NCBI GenBank assembly: GCA_012959905.1
Contig: DUCI01000110.1
Span: 1-49,521, forward strand
From: Methylococcaceae bacterium
Lineage (GTDB): Bacteria; Pseudomonadota; Gammaproteobacteria; Methylococcales; Methylomonadaceae
Direction: 5' to 3'
DNA: 49,521 nucleotides
The notes beneath the pieces are model-generated. The model did no database searches and was not told the DNA's origin. It worked only from the letters and a program-made list of their open reading frames with translations. Of the stretch, positions 19,478 through 28,246 are shown piece by piece. Each line of letters begins with the position of its first letter. Within the stretch, counting starts at the first letter, position 1. Both the position numbers and the translations under genes were made by a program.

Positions 19478-19939
19478 TTAGATCGAAAAATCAGCGACTA
19501 AATTAGCCTTACTAATTGATTTAACAGGAATATCAAACTGATTACCGTCCTCTTCAACTATAATCACGTCATCTTTAACGGCGCTGATAAAACCAATAAT
19601 TTTTCTTCTTTTTTCGATCGGAACAAACAAATTAACCTGTACTTTCTGACCTATAAAACGCTGAAAATGCTCAATTTTAAATAACGGGCGTTCCGCTCCA
19701 GGTGTCGAAACTTCTAACTGATAAACTGTTTTAATAGGGTCTTCGACATCTAATACACCACTGACCTGACGACTCACACGCGTACAGTCATCAAGCACAA
19801 CACCTGACTCAGCATCAATATAAATTCTTAACAGACCGTTTGTTGGGTGCGGATTAAACTCAATCCCCACGCACTCATAACCCATACCTTCAACAATCGG
19901 CTCAATTAAATCTATTAAATGTTTTGGTGCTTGCTTCAT
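19478..19939 (-). CDS. rimP: Ribosome maturation factor RimP
   Basis: Needed for 30S subunit maturation through S12 incorporation. The 153-residue protein has the two-domain RimP layout with GYECVGIEF near the start, RIYIDAE and DPIKTVYQLEVSTPGAERPLF in the middle. It is the first protein gene after the initiator tRNA, as in E. coli (metY-rimP-nusA-infB), and is followed closely by nusA. Confidence 0.96.
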   Translation of the reverse strand: MKQAPKHLIDLIEPIVEGMGYECVGIEFNPHPTNGLLRIYIDAESGVVLDDCTRVSRQVSGVLDVEDPIKTVYQLEVSTPGAERPLFKIEHFQRFIGQKVQVNLFVPIEKRRKIIGFISAVKDDVIIVEEDGNQFDIPVKSISKANLVADFSI

Positions 19940-19968
19940 ATTCTCATTTAAAAAAAACCATCACACAT

Positions 19969-19988
19969 AAAAAAAGGGCACTAAGCCC
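19969..19988 (-). terminator. Possible weak terminator between tRNA-fMet and rimP
   Basis: On the minus strand a short stem GGGC/GCCC with loop TTAGT is followed by seven T's. The stem is only four base pairs, so termination should be partial. This would lower but not stop readthrough from the tRNA promoter into rimP-nusA-infB. Confidence 0.4.
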
Positions 19989-20033
19989 AATATTTTTCCT
20001 TTTATCTTCTGCGACCTCGTTAACAATATGCCA

Positions 20034-20061
20034 CAAAAAGAAAAACCCCATAATGGGGTTT
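20034..20061 (-). terminator. Intrinsic terminator just after tRNA-fMet
   Basis: On the minus strand AAACCCCA, loop TTA and TGGGGTTT are followed by a T-rich tract (TTCTTTTT). It starts three bases after the encoded CCA end. It would uncouple tRNA output from the downstream rimP operon. Confidence 0.8.
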
Positions 20062-20063
20062 CT

Positions 20064-20140
<77 letters not shown>

Positions 20141-20159
20141 ATTGAAGTTACAAATATAC

Positions 20160-20186
20160 ATTATAAAGTACTTTTAGGCAAGTCAT
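20160..20186 (-). promoter_or_regulatory. Candidate promoter for tRNA-fMet (and rimP operon)
   Basis: On the minus strand a consensus TATAAT (20160-20165) lies 19 bases before the tRNA 5' end. ATGACT (20181-20186) lies upstream with a 15-base spacer, a weak -35 at short spacing. The perfect -10 and its position favour a real promoter. Confidence 0.5.
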
Positions 20187-20250
20187 ATTAAATCTAAACG
20201 TCTAATTTAAATAACACAGCCCCTGTTAACAAAGGCGGCATTGCTGCTAC

Positions 20251-20751
20251 TCAGGACGGCAAAAAACCCAATAAAACCATCGCCATCAACACAACCCATG
20301 AAAAAAATCCCGCCAGCAAATCATCCAGCATAATGCCTAAACCACCGCCTAATTCCTTATCTAAAACACTGATCGGCCACGGCTTAAAAATATCAAAGAT
20401 GCGAAACAGTAAAAAACCCATGACCACAGCAGCCCAAGAAAAAGGTATGAATAACATCGTCACCAAATACCCCGCAATCTCATCCCAAACAATTCCACCA
20501 AAGTCATGGACACCCAATTTATCAGCCGCATACTGACAAATCCACACGCCACTCACACAAATAACCGCCGTCGCTAACAAATAAACCTGTTCACCCAAGA
20601 AAAGCAATAAGAGGTAAACCGGAATAGCCGCCAGAGTCCCTGCAGTCCCCGGCCCTTTTGGACTCAAACCAGAACCAAAACCAAACGCCAAAAATAATCG
20701 CCAGTCCGTGATAATTTGATGGACCGTTAACCTATTCTTTCCAAACTCCAT
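20251..20751 (-). CDS. pgpA: Phosphatidylglycerophosphatase A
   Basis: Inner-membrane enzyme that removes the phosphate from phosphatidylglycerophosphate to give phosphatidylglycerol. The 166 residues include GFGSGLSPKGPGTAGTLAA, DEIAGYL and LGIMLDDLLAGF, with several hydrophobic segments. It starts four bases after thiL. The order nusB-thiL-pgpA is conserved in gammaproteobacteria. Confidence 0.95.
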   Translation of the reverse strand: MEFGKNRLTVHQIITDWRLFLAFGFGSGLSPKGPGTAGTLAAIPVYLLLLFLGEQVYLLATAVICVSGVWICQYAADKLGVHDFGGIVWDEIAGYLVTMLFIPFSWAAVVMGFLLFRIFDIFKPWPISVLDKELGGGLGIMLDDLLAGFFSWVVLMAMVLLGFLPS

Positions 20752-20754
20752 AAT

Positions 20755-21711
20755 TCACCTAAAATGTTTAAAGCCAGTGGCTGCAATAGATTCCTTAACC
20801 CCTGCTTTGGTTAGGAACAGACCCTCACCAGCGTCAATAACCCCGATTTGAGTAAAACGCACAGATTGTTCAGACAAACAACGCTCCAAATTCTGCTGAT
20901 TTTCGGGACTCACCGTAAAACACAACTCATAATCATCTCCACTACTCAGTGGCATTGTCCAATCCTGCGTTTCATCAATATAGCGTCTAACTTGTGGCGA
21001 TAGGGGAATTTGCTCCCAAAATATATTTGCGCCTACCCTACTTCGTTGTAAAACATGACCCAAATCTGACAACAACCCATCGGAGATATCAATACAGGCA
21101 TTGGCATAAGGTAAAATCATTGACCCTACCGCCACTCGAGGCTCAGGGCAATGAAAACGTTCTAAAACTGGCGCACTATTTTCAACACAAAAACCCTGAG
21201 ACACTTTAAGACCTAGTCCTGCATCGCCTAAAAAACCCGTCATATAAATGAAGTCACCGACCTTTGCACGATGCCTGGTTAAGGCCTGACCTTTAGGGAC
21301 TAACCCTAAAGCCTGAAGGGTTAAGGTTAACGGCCCAGAGGTCGTATCACCGCCGATCAAATCCACTTCAAACCGATCGGTTAAACAAAACAATCGCTCC
21401 GAAAAACGTTGCAACCAATTTTCATCAACCGCCGGCAGAGTCAAGGCTAGTGTTAACGCTACAGGTCTCGCTCCCATACTGGATAAATCACTTAAATTAA
21501 CAGCCACTAATTTATGAGCCAAAAACTCCGGTTGAGTGTTGGGGAAAAAGTGCACCCCTTCGACCATGGTGTCAACCGTCACAACCCATTCTGAATTTTC
21601 TGTCATACTCAAAATGGCACAATCGTCACCCACACCTAATTGGACTTGCGAGTGCTGATAACCTTTAGGGGTAAAATAACGCTCAATAATCGAAAATTCA
21701 GATAATGCCAC
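20755..21711 (-). CDS. thiL: Thiamine-monophosphate kinase
   Basis: Phosphorylates thiamine monophosphate to the active cofactor thiamine pyrophosphate. GVGDDCAIL near the N-terminus and VTVDTMVEGVHF, LSDLSSMGARP and GGDTTSGPL match the PurM-like ATP-binding family. CIDISDGLLSDLGH and SSGDDYELCF are also typical. Length 318 (E. coli 325). The start is GTG, five bases beyond the nusB stop; no ATG fits. No thiamine riboswitch precedes it. Confidence 0.96.
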   Translation of the reverse strand: MALSEFSIIERYFTPKGYQHSQVQLGVGDDCAILSMTENSEWVVTVDTMVEGVHFFPNTQPEFLAHKLVAVNLSDLSSMGARPVALTLALTLPAVDENWLQRFSERLFCLTDRFEVDLIGGDTTSGPLTLTLQALGLVPKGQALTRHRAKVGDFIYMTGFLGDAGLGLKVSQGFCVENSAPVLERFHCPEPRVAVGSMILPYANACIDISDGLLSDLGHVLQRSRVGANIFWEQIPLSPQVRRYIDETQDWTMPLSSGDDYELCFTVSPENQQNLERCLSEQSVRFTQIGVIDAGEGLFLTKAGVKESIAATGFKHFR

Positions 21712-21715
21712 TCAA

Positions 21716-22153
21716 CTATCTTTTGACCTTTGCCATCGCTACTTCGTCCGCCCGATAACGGCGTGCAACTTTATCTAATACCCCATTAATATACTTATAG
21801 CCATCCTGAGCCCCGTATATCTTTGACAAGGAAACAGCCTCATTCAAAATAACACGGTAAGGAATATCTAACCGGTGAAACAACTCAAAGATACTCATTC
21901 TTAAAATGGCACGCTCGACCGGATCTATTTTCTCAACGGGTCGGTCAACAAACAGCTTAAGTGCATCATCTATAGCGGCTAATTCCTTAGGGACCCCACG
22001 CAACAACTCAGAGAAATAACTTCGCTGTACATTTTTTAGCCGATCCGATTCACTAAATTGCCGTTCAATTTCAATAACAGAAGTACCCGTCATTTGCCAT
22101 TGATACAAGGCTTGAACTACATTCTTACGTGCATTTGATCTTGCTTTACTCAT
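21716..22153 (-). CDS. nusB: Transcription antitermination factor NusB
   Basis: Binds boxA RNA with S10 (NusE) to support antitermination in rRNA operons. The 145-residue all-helical protein has [16 protein letters not shown] near the start, [16 protein letters not shown] in the middle and [17 protein letters not shown] toward the end. Its start overlaps the ribH stop by four bases, giving translational coupling, as in many riboflavin operons. Confidence 0.97.
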   Translation of the reverse strand: MSKARSNARKNVVQALYQWQMTGTSVIEIERQFSESDRLKNVQRSYFSELLRGVPKELAAIDDALKLFVDRPVEKIDPVERAILRMSIFELFHRLDIPYRVILNEAVSLSKIYGAQDGYKYINGVLDKVARRYRADEVAMAKVKR

Positions 22154-22629
22154 ACTTCCTCTAAGGACTTCAATAAACTAATCATTTCAATCACCGACAA
22201 TGCGGCCTCAGCCCCTTTATTTCCGGCTTTAGTGCCTGCACGCTCAATAGCTTGCTCAATAGTATCAACCGTCAAGACGCCAAAACCAACCGGCACATTG
22301 TGCTGTAAAGAAACCATCGAAATTCCTTTCACACACTCTCCAGCAACATATTCAAAATGCGGTGTTCCCCCACGAATCACAGCACCTAACGCGATAATGG
22401 CATCAAATTTTTGCATGCTGGCAACCTTTTGCACCGCCAAAGGTAATTCAAAAGCACCCGGCACCTTGACCACTGTAATATCATCACGGTCAGAGCCGTG
22501 CCTGACCAATGCATCAATAGCACCGGCCTCTAATTGCTCGACAATGAAACTATTAAATCTAGCAACAACCAAGCAAACTTTCGCTTCGCGGATAACTAAA
22601 TCACCTTCATACGTTTTAATTGTTGCCAT
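22150..22629 (-). CDS. ribH: 6,7-dimethyl-8-ribityllumazine synthase
   Basis: Penultimate riboflavin step: condenses the ribityl-aminopyrimidine with dihydroxybutanone phosphate. Family motifs are [19 protein letters not shown] and [17 protein letters not shown], the last holding the catalytic histidine. The 159 residues match the usual length. It sits between ribBX and nusB. Confidence 0.97.
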   Translation of the reverse strand: MATIKTYEGDLVIREAKVCLVVARFNSFIVEQLEAGAIDALVRHGSDRDDITVVKVPGAFELPLAVQKVASMQKFDAIIALGAVIRGGTPHFEYVAGECVKGISMVSLQHNVPVGFGVLTVDTIEQAIERAGTKAGNKGAEAALSVIEMISLLKSLEEV

Positions 22630-22646
22630 AAAACCTTCTCTAAAAA

Positions 22647-23753
22647 TTAATTTATAAATTCAACCACTTCCAAATCAAAGCCAGAAAGCCCTAAATATTT
22701 CTTCTGCCCCCCTAAAACCTTTAATTTGCGAACGCCCAAATCAGCTAATATCTGAGCGCCAGTGCCTGTGTTTCGCCAATCATCAGATTGATCATTTGAC
22801 GAAACATCCAAAACAACACCATGATCTTCCATCTGGTATTGATGAACAATCTCCACCAGCGACTTATTATCTTCTTCTTGACGAACCATGACCAATACAC
22901 CCCGGCCTTCTTTAGAAATTTTCATCATCGCATCTTTAATAGTGATGCTTGAACCCCCACGCTGACCGGCGAATATATCATTTAAAACATTACGCCCATG
23001 AACACGGACTAAAACCGGCTCTTCTCCTGAAACATCACCTAAGACTAAAGCCAAATGCAATTTGTTATCAAGACTATCTTGATAAGCATATAATCTAAAA
23101 GCACCAAATTCAGTCGGGAAATTACATTCACTAATCCGCTCCAACGTATGCTCATTTTGAATCCGATAGTGAATTAAATCAGCAATAGTACCAATTTTCA
23201 AATCGTGTTCGCGGGCAAACAACTCCAAATCCGGTTTCCTTGCCATTGACCCATCTTCATTTAAAATCTCGACAATCACTGAAGAAGGCTCAAGGCCTGC
23301 CAACTGCGCCAAATCACACCCGGCCTCGGTATGCCCTGCTCGCTTTAAAACGCCGCCAGATTGTGCCATCAAAGGAAAAATATGCCCGGGCTGCACCAAA
23401 TCATCAGGTTTAACATTCTTAGCCACAGCAGCACGAACAGTGCGCGCCCTATCTGCCGCTGAGATCCCTGTGGTTACACCGGTTGCGGCCTCAATAGAAA
23501 CCGTGAAATTAGTTGAATGTGCCGTTTTATTCTCATTCACCATCAACGGCAACCGTAATTGGTGACAGCGCTCGCGAGTCATCGTTAAACAGATCAAGCC
23601 ACGGCCATAACGAGCCATAAAATTGATATCTTCAGCGCGTACTTTAGCGGCTGCAATCAATAAATCGCCCTCGTTCTCACGGTCCTCATCATCCAAAATG
23701 ACAACCATTTTACCGTTTTTCAGATCTTCAATTATCTCATCAATAGAATTCAT
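22647..23753 (-). CDS. ribBX: RibBX: dihydroxybutanone-phosphate synthase fused to a degenerate GTP cyclohydrolase II-like domain
   Basis: The N-terminal half (about 1-205) is a complete RibB enzyme, making 3,4-dihydroxy-2-butanone 4-phosphate from ribulose 5-phosphate; it has [11 protein letters not shown] and [14 protein letters not shown]. The C-terminal half (about 207-368) follows the GTP cyclohydrolase II fold. However, where active RibA has RVHSECLTGD and RCDCG, this protein has [10 protein letters not shown] and QRGGSS, so all three zinc cysteines are gone. RQEGRNIGL has become RQEEDNKSL. The domain is also short. It is therefore unlikely to have RibA activity, and a separate ribA is expected elsewhere. 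Its ATG overlaps the ribE stop as TAATG. No FMN riboswitch precedes it. Confidence 0.93.
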   Translation of the reverse strand: MNSIDEIIEDLKNGKMVVILDDEDRENEGDLLIAAAKVRAEDINFMARYGRGLICLTMTRERCHQLRLPLMVNENKTAHSTNFTVSIEAATGVTTGISAADRARTVRAAVAKNVKPDDLVQPGHIFPLMAQSGGVLKRAGHTEAGCDLAQLAGLEPSSVIVEILNEDGSMARKPDLELFAREHDLKIGTIADLIHYRIQNEHTLERISECNFPTEFGAFRLYAYQDSLDNKLHLALVLGDVSGEEPVLVRVHGRNVLNDIFAGQRGGSSITIKDAMMKISKEGRGVLVMVRQEEDNKSLVEIVHQYQMEDHGVVLDVSSNDQSDDWRNTGTGAQILADLGVRKLKVLGGQKKYLGLSGFDLEVVEFIN

Positions 23754-24412
23754 TACTGTCCTTTAATAAACCCTGCATTAGTTAATAATGCAGTAATTTT
23801 GGAATCTTGACTGACATTACTTTCTCCCTGAAGGAGTCGCTCAAGATAGCGCGCCAAAATATCCACTTCGATATTAACCTTATCCCCACTCTCAATGACC
23901 CCTAGTGTTGTCATTGATAACGTATGCGGCACAATATTGACTGAAAAGGTCAACCCTTCTACCTGATTAACTGTCAAACTAATTCCATCAATACAAACAG
24001 AGCCTTTTTCCGCGATATACCGTCCCAGCACTTGAGGAACTTGAATATCAAATCGAAATGAGCGCCCGTCTTGCTCTTTTCGTAGCACCGTTCCGAGGCC
24101 ATCAACATGGCCACTGACAAAATGCCCACCTAGCCGCGTTGTGGGGGCTAAAGCCAGCTCTAAATTGACCGATTTACCTGGTTTAGCCTGCCCTAACGTT
24201 GTTCGTGATAACGTTTCGCGAGAAACATCCGCACTAAATGAATTCGCTGTTAATTTGATGACAGTCAAACACACCCCATTAACGGCAATACTATCGCCTA
24301 TATTAACACCATCAAGTGATAATTGACCGGTGTTAAATGTTAACCGATAATCACCGCCTAGAGCATCTAACTGCTCAACCGTCCCTATTGCTAAAATAAT
24401 ACCTGTAAACAT
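23753..24412 (-). CDS. ribE: Riboflavin synthase alpha chain
   Basis: Last riboflavin step: dismutates two lumazine molecules to riboflavin and a pyrimidine. Two lumazine-binding repeats are visible: MFTGIILAIGTVEQL with GDSIAVNGVCLTV, then GHFVSGHVDGLG with GSVCIDGISLTVNQVE and IVPHTLSMTTLG. Length 219. It starts four bases after ribD and ends in a one-base overlap with ribBX. Some databases call this gene ribC. Confidence 0.97.
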   Translation of the reverse strand: MFTGIILAIGTVEQLDALGGDYRLTFNTGQLSLDGVNIGDSIAVNGVCLTVIKLTANSFSADVSRETLSRTTLGQAKPGKSVNLELALAPTTRLGGHFVSGHVDGLGTVLRKEQDGRSFRFDIQVPQVLGRYIAEKGSVCIDGISLTVNQVEGLTFSVNIVPHTLSMTTLGVIESGDKVNIEVDILARYLERLLQGESNVSQDSKITALLTNAGFIKGQ

Positions 24413-24415
24413 CTT

Positions 24416-25504
24416 TTATTTTGTATATGTTAATTTAATATCAGGCCCGACCTGCCGAATTGTTTGTAATGACAAGGTCACCTTATCTGCCATAGCGTGT
24501 AGACTCGGCAAATGAAATAACCCGCGCCCAGCATCGCCTAAAATACTCGGTGCAAGATACACGCACCATTCATCGACCAAGTCCTGCTCTAAGAAAGCGC
24601 CATTCAATGTTGGCCCGGCTTCCAGCATGAGCTGATTAATTTGTCGCGCAGCGAGCAGTGACAAAACAGCATTGAGATCAACGCGCCCTTGCTCAGTCTC
24701 GGGCAAGGTAAATACTTTAGCGCCCAATGCCTCCAGTTGCGCTTTTCGATGGCCGTCATCAGAAACTGTCATAATCCAGGTTTCAGAACACCCTGTTAAT
24801 ATAGCGGCCGTTATCGGTGTTTTTAATGTGGAATCCAAGACCACACGCACCGGTTGCGTCACCTCAACATCTCCCAGCCTGGCTGTTAATAAAGGATCAT
24901 CCGCAATGACTGTTGTGATGCCTGTTACCACCGCTGAACTACTTGCTCTTAGCCGATGAACATCCACACGTGATTGCGCTGAGGTAATCCATTGACTTTC
25001 ACCCGAAGCCATTGCTGTGCGGCCATCTAAACTGGCAGCCAATTTAGCGATCACAAAAGGCTTTTGCCGTTGCATTCGCGTTATAAACCCGCGATTAAGC
25101 CTCTTGGCCTCCTCAGCTAACACCAAGGTGTCCGTTTTTATACCCGCCGCCTCCAATTCCGCAACCCCACGACCTGAAACTTCTGGGTTAGGATCAGTCA
25201 TGGCAATAACAACACGACTGACACCGGCTCGAATGAGTGCTTGACTACAGGGCGGCGTCTTCCCGGTATGACAACAAGGTTCAAGACTGACATAAACGGT
25301 GGCTCCCGTAACATCATCGACTTGCTCCAGAGCCATGATTTCAGCATGCTTGTGCCCTGAAAATTGATGCCACCCTTCGGCAATAACCTGATGATCACGA
25401 ACAATAACACAGCCCACCCGTGGGTTAGGATCTGTCGTATAAATACCTTTCTGCGCAAGCTTTAGCGCTTGCGCCATAAATACTTCATCCGCCGGAGTCG
25501 TCAT
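24416..25504 (-). CDS. ribD: Riboflavin deaminase/reductase RibD
   Basis: Bifunctional enzyme for the second and third riboflavin steps. The N-terminal deaminase (about 1-145) has the zinc ligands H53 (HAE) and C78/C86 in EPCCHTGKTPPC. The C-terminal NADPH reductase starts near KPFVIAKLAASLDGRTA and contains EAGPTLNGAFL. Length 362 (E. coli 367). It directly follows nrdR and begins the riboflavin block. Confidence 0.97.
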   Translation of the reverse strand: MTTPADEVFMAQALKLAQKGIYTTDPNPRVGCVIVRDHQVIAEGWHQFSGHKHAEIMALEQVDDVTGATVYVSLEPCCHTGKTPPCSQALIRAGVSRVVIAMTDPNPEVSGRGVAELEAAGIKTDTLVLAEEAKRLNRGFITRMQRQKPFVIAKLAASLDGRTAMASGESQWITSAQSRVDVHRLRASSSAVVTGITTVIADDPLLTARLGDVEVTQPVRVVLDSTLKTPITAAILTGCSETWIMTVSDDGHRKAQLEALGAKVFTLPETEQGRVDLNAVLSLLAARQINQLMLEAGPTLNGAFLEQDLVDEWCVYLAPSILGDAGRGLFHLPSLHAMADKVTLSLQTIRQVGPDIKLTYTK

Positions 25505-25505
25505 G

Positions 25506-25955
25506 TTATTTTTTCAGGTTTTCGATAACCTTGGTAAACTCATTAACATCCTGAAAACTCCGGTACACCGAAGCAAACCGAACAAAGGCAACATGATCCA
25601 GCTTACTTAATGCTTGCATGACCAACTCCCCAACTTCACGGGTTGGAAATTCTCGTTCACCTTTCAACATCAGTTCTTTCTTAATTTGTGAGACCGCTTG
25701 CTCAACACGCTCGCTGTCAACCGGTCGCTTCTCCAATGCTTTCAACATTCCAGACCGCAATTTCGCCTCATCAAAAGGGACTCGCGTTCCGTTACTCTTA
25801 ACCATCCGAGGTAAATTCAACTCAGCAACCTCGTAAGTCGTAAAGCGCTCTTTACAGGTTGCACATTCGCGTCGCCGCCGCACTTGATCACCCTCGTTTG
25901 CAAAGCGCGAATCAATGACTTTAGTATCTTGCGCAGAACAAAAAGGACATCTCAT
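25506..25955 (-). CDS. nrdR: Transcriptional repressor NrdR
   Basis: Nucleotide-sensing repressor of ribonucleotide reductase genes. The zinc ribbon uses C3, C6, C31 and C34; an ATP-cone domain ([22 protein letters not shown]) fills the rest. The 149 residues match the family. It is the first gene of the minus-strand block with ribD one base downstream. No NrdR box was recognised in the 99-base divergent gap. Confidence 0.97.
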   Translation of the reverse strand: MRCPFCSAQDTKVIDSRFANEGDQVRRRRECATCKERFTTYEVAELNLPRMVKSNGTRVPFDEAKLRSGMLKALEKRPVDSERVEQAVSQIKKELMLKGEREFPTREVGELVMQALSKLDHVAFVRFASVYRSFQDVNEFTKVIENLKK

Positions 25956-26054
25956 AAGCTATAGCACCTACACCTAAACAAAAAAACCCGTACAATCTCT
26001 AGTATTTTATCGTACTTTGCCTCAATTAACTTTTTTAAAGCCATTATTCACACC

Positions 26055-26699
26055 ATGCATGATCCAGAAGGCGTCATCAAATATCAACTCACGCACATCG
26101 AAGAACCTGTGCCCTTGAGCGCCACTGAGTTTTCCCAGATCAACGCTTGGCGAACCATGGCCTATCAACTGGGTGTTATTGGTCAAGACTCGACGCGTTA
26201 CGGCGGACTGGGCTTTGGCAACATCAGTCAAATCGTGACCCACAAAGCAATTCAATTTATCATTTCTGGAACCCAGACCGGCCATGAAGCCTCCTTATCT
26301 CTAGCACAATACTGTGGCATTCTAACGGCAGACATAGACCGTAATACAATGACCGCACAGGGGCTTTGCAAACCCTCTTCAGAAGCGCTGACTCATGCCA
26401 TGATCTACGCAATCAATCCAACTATAAAGGCTATCATTCATGTCCACAGCCCTGAAATATGGCACGCCGCTCAACCCTTAAACCTGCCTTGCACAGCGAC
26501 TGACATTCCCTACGGAACGCCTGAAATGGCTCTCGCCGTCGAACAACTTTTTATCGACAAACAGCTCGCCAACACAGGAACTTTTGCCATGTTAGGCCAT
26601 CAAGACGGTATTGTCTCATTTGGATTAACACTGGAAAAAGCAGGTATCGAACTGATAAAATACCTGGCAGCAGCCAGAGCCATTAACGCTTACTCATAA
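26055..26699 (+). CDS. Class II aldolase/adducin-domain protein, substrate unknown
   Basis: Related to zinc-dependent fuculose/ribulose-phosphate aldolases and to MtnB dehydratases. Visible features: GLGFGNIS (about 55-62), ISGTQTG, the KPSSE glutamate, IHVHSPE (metal histidines) and a later LGHQDG that may supply the third histidine where many members have NHG. Length 214 is normal. It is not clearly any named enzyme, and no methionine-salvage, fucose or arabinose genes are nearby. It is followed 12 bases later by a glutaredoxin gene, suggesting one transcript. No good ribosome site precedes the ATG. Confidence 0.75.
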   Translation: MHDPEGVIKYQLTHIEEPVPLSATEFSQINAWRTMAYQLGVIGQDSTRYGGLGFGNISQIVTHKAIQFIISGTQTGHEASLSLAQYCGILTADIDRNTMTAQGLCKPSSEALTHAMIYAINPTIKAIIHVHSPEIWHAAQPLNLPCTATDIPYGTPEMALAVEQLFIDKQLANTGTFAMLGHQDGIVSFGLTLEKAGIELIKYLAAARAINAYS

Positions 26700-26711
26700 C
26701 CTAAGAAGACC

Positions 26712-26975
26712 ATGAAACAACCCAGAATTCTTATTTACACGTCAACAATCTGCCCTTATTGCACCATGGCTAAACGCCTACTCAACCAAAAAGGTGCCCA
26801 CTTTGATGAAGTCAATCTTGATAAAGACCCTGAGTTACGCAACGAAATAATGACACAAACAAAAAAACGAACTGTCCCTCAAATTTTTATTGGCCAACAA
26901 CACATTGGTGGATTCGATGACCTTTATCGCCTTGAGGTCAACAATAAACTCGATAACCTACTTAACCCTTGCTAA
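26712..26975 (+). CDS. grxC: Glutaredoxin 3-type
   Basis: Small glutathione-dependent disulfide reductase. The dithiol active site CPYC lies at residues 14-17. TVPQIFIGQQHIGGFDDLYRL holds the cis-proline and GG-D glutathione-binding elements. Length 87 fits GrxC (E. coli 83). It follows the aldolase-like gene and is convergent with metZ, with 23 bases between stops. Confidence 0.94.
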   Translation: MKQPRILIYTSTICPYCTMAKRLLNQKGAHFDEVNLDKDPELRNEIMTQTKKRTVPQIFIGQQHIGGFDDLYRLEVNNKLDNLLNPC

Positions 26976-26998
26976 GACGATTTTAATCGCCAAGCCCC

Positions 26999-28195
26999 TT
27001 ACAAGCCCCGACTCAAGTCGTTCTTAATATCGGCTATATCCTCCAAGCCCACCGATATCCGCAGCAATCCATCACTAATTCCAGCCTCAAAACGCGCCTC
27101 CGGAGTCAGCCGACTATGGGTCGTGGATGCGGGGTGGGTGATGGTCGTTTTAACGTCCCCCAAATTAGCCGTAATTGATATCATTTGCGTAGCATCGATT
27201 AGCTCCCAGGCCTTAGTTTGTCCTGCCTCCAACTCAAAGCTAACAACTCCGCCGAAACCTGCCTGCTGCTGTGCCGCTAGATCATGTTGTGGATGCGACT
27301 TCAGTCCAGGATAAAACACCTGCCTAACCGCTGGCTGCCCTTCCAACCATAGCGCTAATTCTGCCGCATTTTCACAATGGGTTTTCATGCGCAGCGCCAA
27401 CGTTTCCAGCCCAGATAGAAAAACCCAAGCATTAAAAGGGCTCATTGTTGCCCCCCCTGTCCTCAAAAACGGATAGATCGATTTTTCAATGAGTTCATCA
27501 CTGGCAATCACCGCCCCACCCACACATCGCCCTTGACCGTCCAAATACTTCGTGGCAGAGTGCACAACAATATCCGCACCTAACGCAAGCGGCTTTTGTA
27601 AAACGGGCGTACAAAAAACATTATCGACAACCAACAAAATATCATGCGCGTGCGCTAATTCTGCTATTGCCTTGATATCCGCAATCTCCATCATCGGATT
27701 AGACGGTGTTTCTAAAAATAAAAATTGTGTTTTAGGCGTAATGGCTCGCTCCCACGCTGACAAATCAGTTAAATCAACAAAGTCAGTGGTCACGCCAAAT
27801 TTGCCAAAATAATTCTGAAACATCAATACTGAATTGCCAAAAACACTTCGAGAGCTAACAACATGATCTCCTGCCTTTAACAACCCCATGCCCACCGCCA
27901 TAATAGCAGCCATGCCGGATGAAAAAGCCAAGCAACGCTCACCCCCTTCCATCAAGGCTAAGCGCTCTTGAAAAACATTAACCGTTGGGTTAGTAAATCG
28001 AGAATAAATATTACCTGGCTGACTGCCTGAGAAGCGTTCCGCAGCTTCTGCTGCACTGGCAAAGACATAACTTGACGTGGTGAAAATAGGCACACTGTGC
28101 TCATCTTCATGGGTTCTATTATGGCCTGACCTGATCGCTTGTGTTTCAAATGAATAGTCATCCCAATGGGATGTTTTTTTAGATTTATCGTTCAT
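26999..28195 (-). CDS. metZ: O-succinylhomoserine sulfhydrylase
   Basis: PLP enzyme that makes homocysteine directly from O-succinylhomoserine and sulfide, bypassing cystathionine. The PLP lysine is K216 in HSATKYLDGQGR; YSRFTNPT, FSSGMAAI and ETPSNP are Cys/Met-metabolism PLP family motifs. MetZ is preferred over MetB because of its place directly after purF, the conserved Pseudomonas-type order, and its wording (ALEGG-like ALMEGGERCLAFSSGMAA). Length 398. Confidence 0.93.
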   Translation of the reverse strand: MNDKSKKTSHWDDYSFETQAIRSGHNRTHEDEHSVPIFTTSSYVFASAAEAAERFSGSQPGNIYSRFTNPTVNVFQERLALMEGGERCLAFSSGMAAIMAVGMGLLKAGDHVVSSRSVFGNSVLMFQNYFGKFGVTTDFVDLTDLSAWERAITPKTQFLFLETPSNPMMEIADIKAIAELAHAHDILLVVDNVFCTPVLQKPLALGADIVVHSATKYLDGQGRCVGGAVIASDELIEKSIYPFLRTGGATMSPFNAWVFLSGLETLALRMKTHCENAAELALWLEGQPAVRQVFYPGLKSHPQHDLAAQQQAGFGGVVSFELEAGQTKAWELIDATQMISITANLGDVKTTITHPASTTHSRLTPEARFEAGISDGLLRISVGLEDIADIKNDLSRGL

Positions 28196-28246
28196 GAGCC
28201 TTTAAATTTCACTTTATGTTTACTTATCTTACGCGTTAATAAACAC

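Noticed and set aside
23754-23800. FMN riboswitch before ribBX
   Set aside because: ribBX overlaps ribE by one base and there is no leader; the region is ribE coding sequence.
26978-26989. CGATT-TT-AATCG as a grxC/metZ terminator
   Set aside because: Loop of two bases and no T-run; too weak to call.
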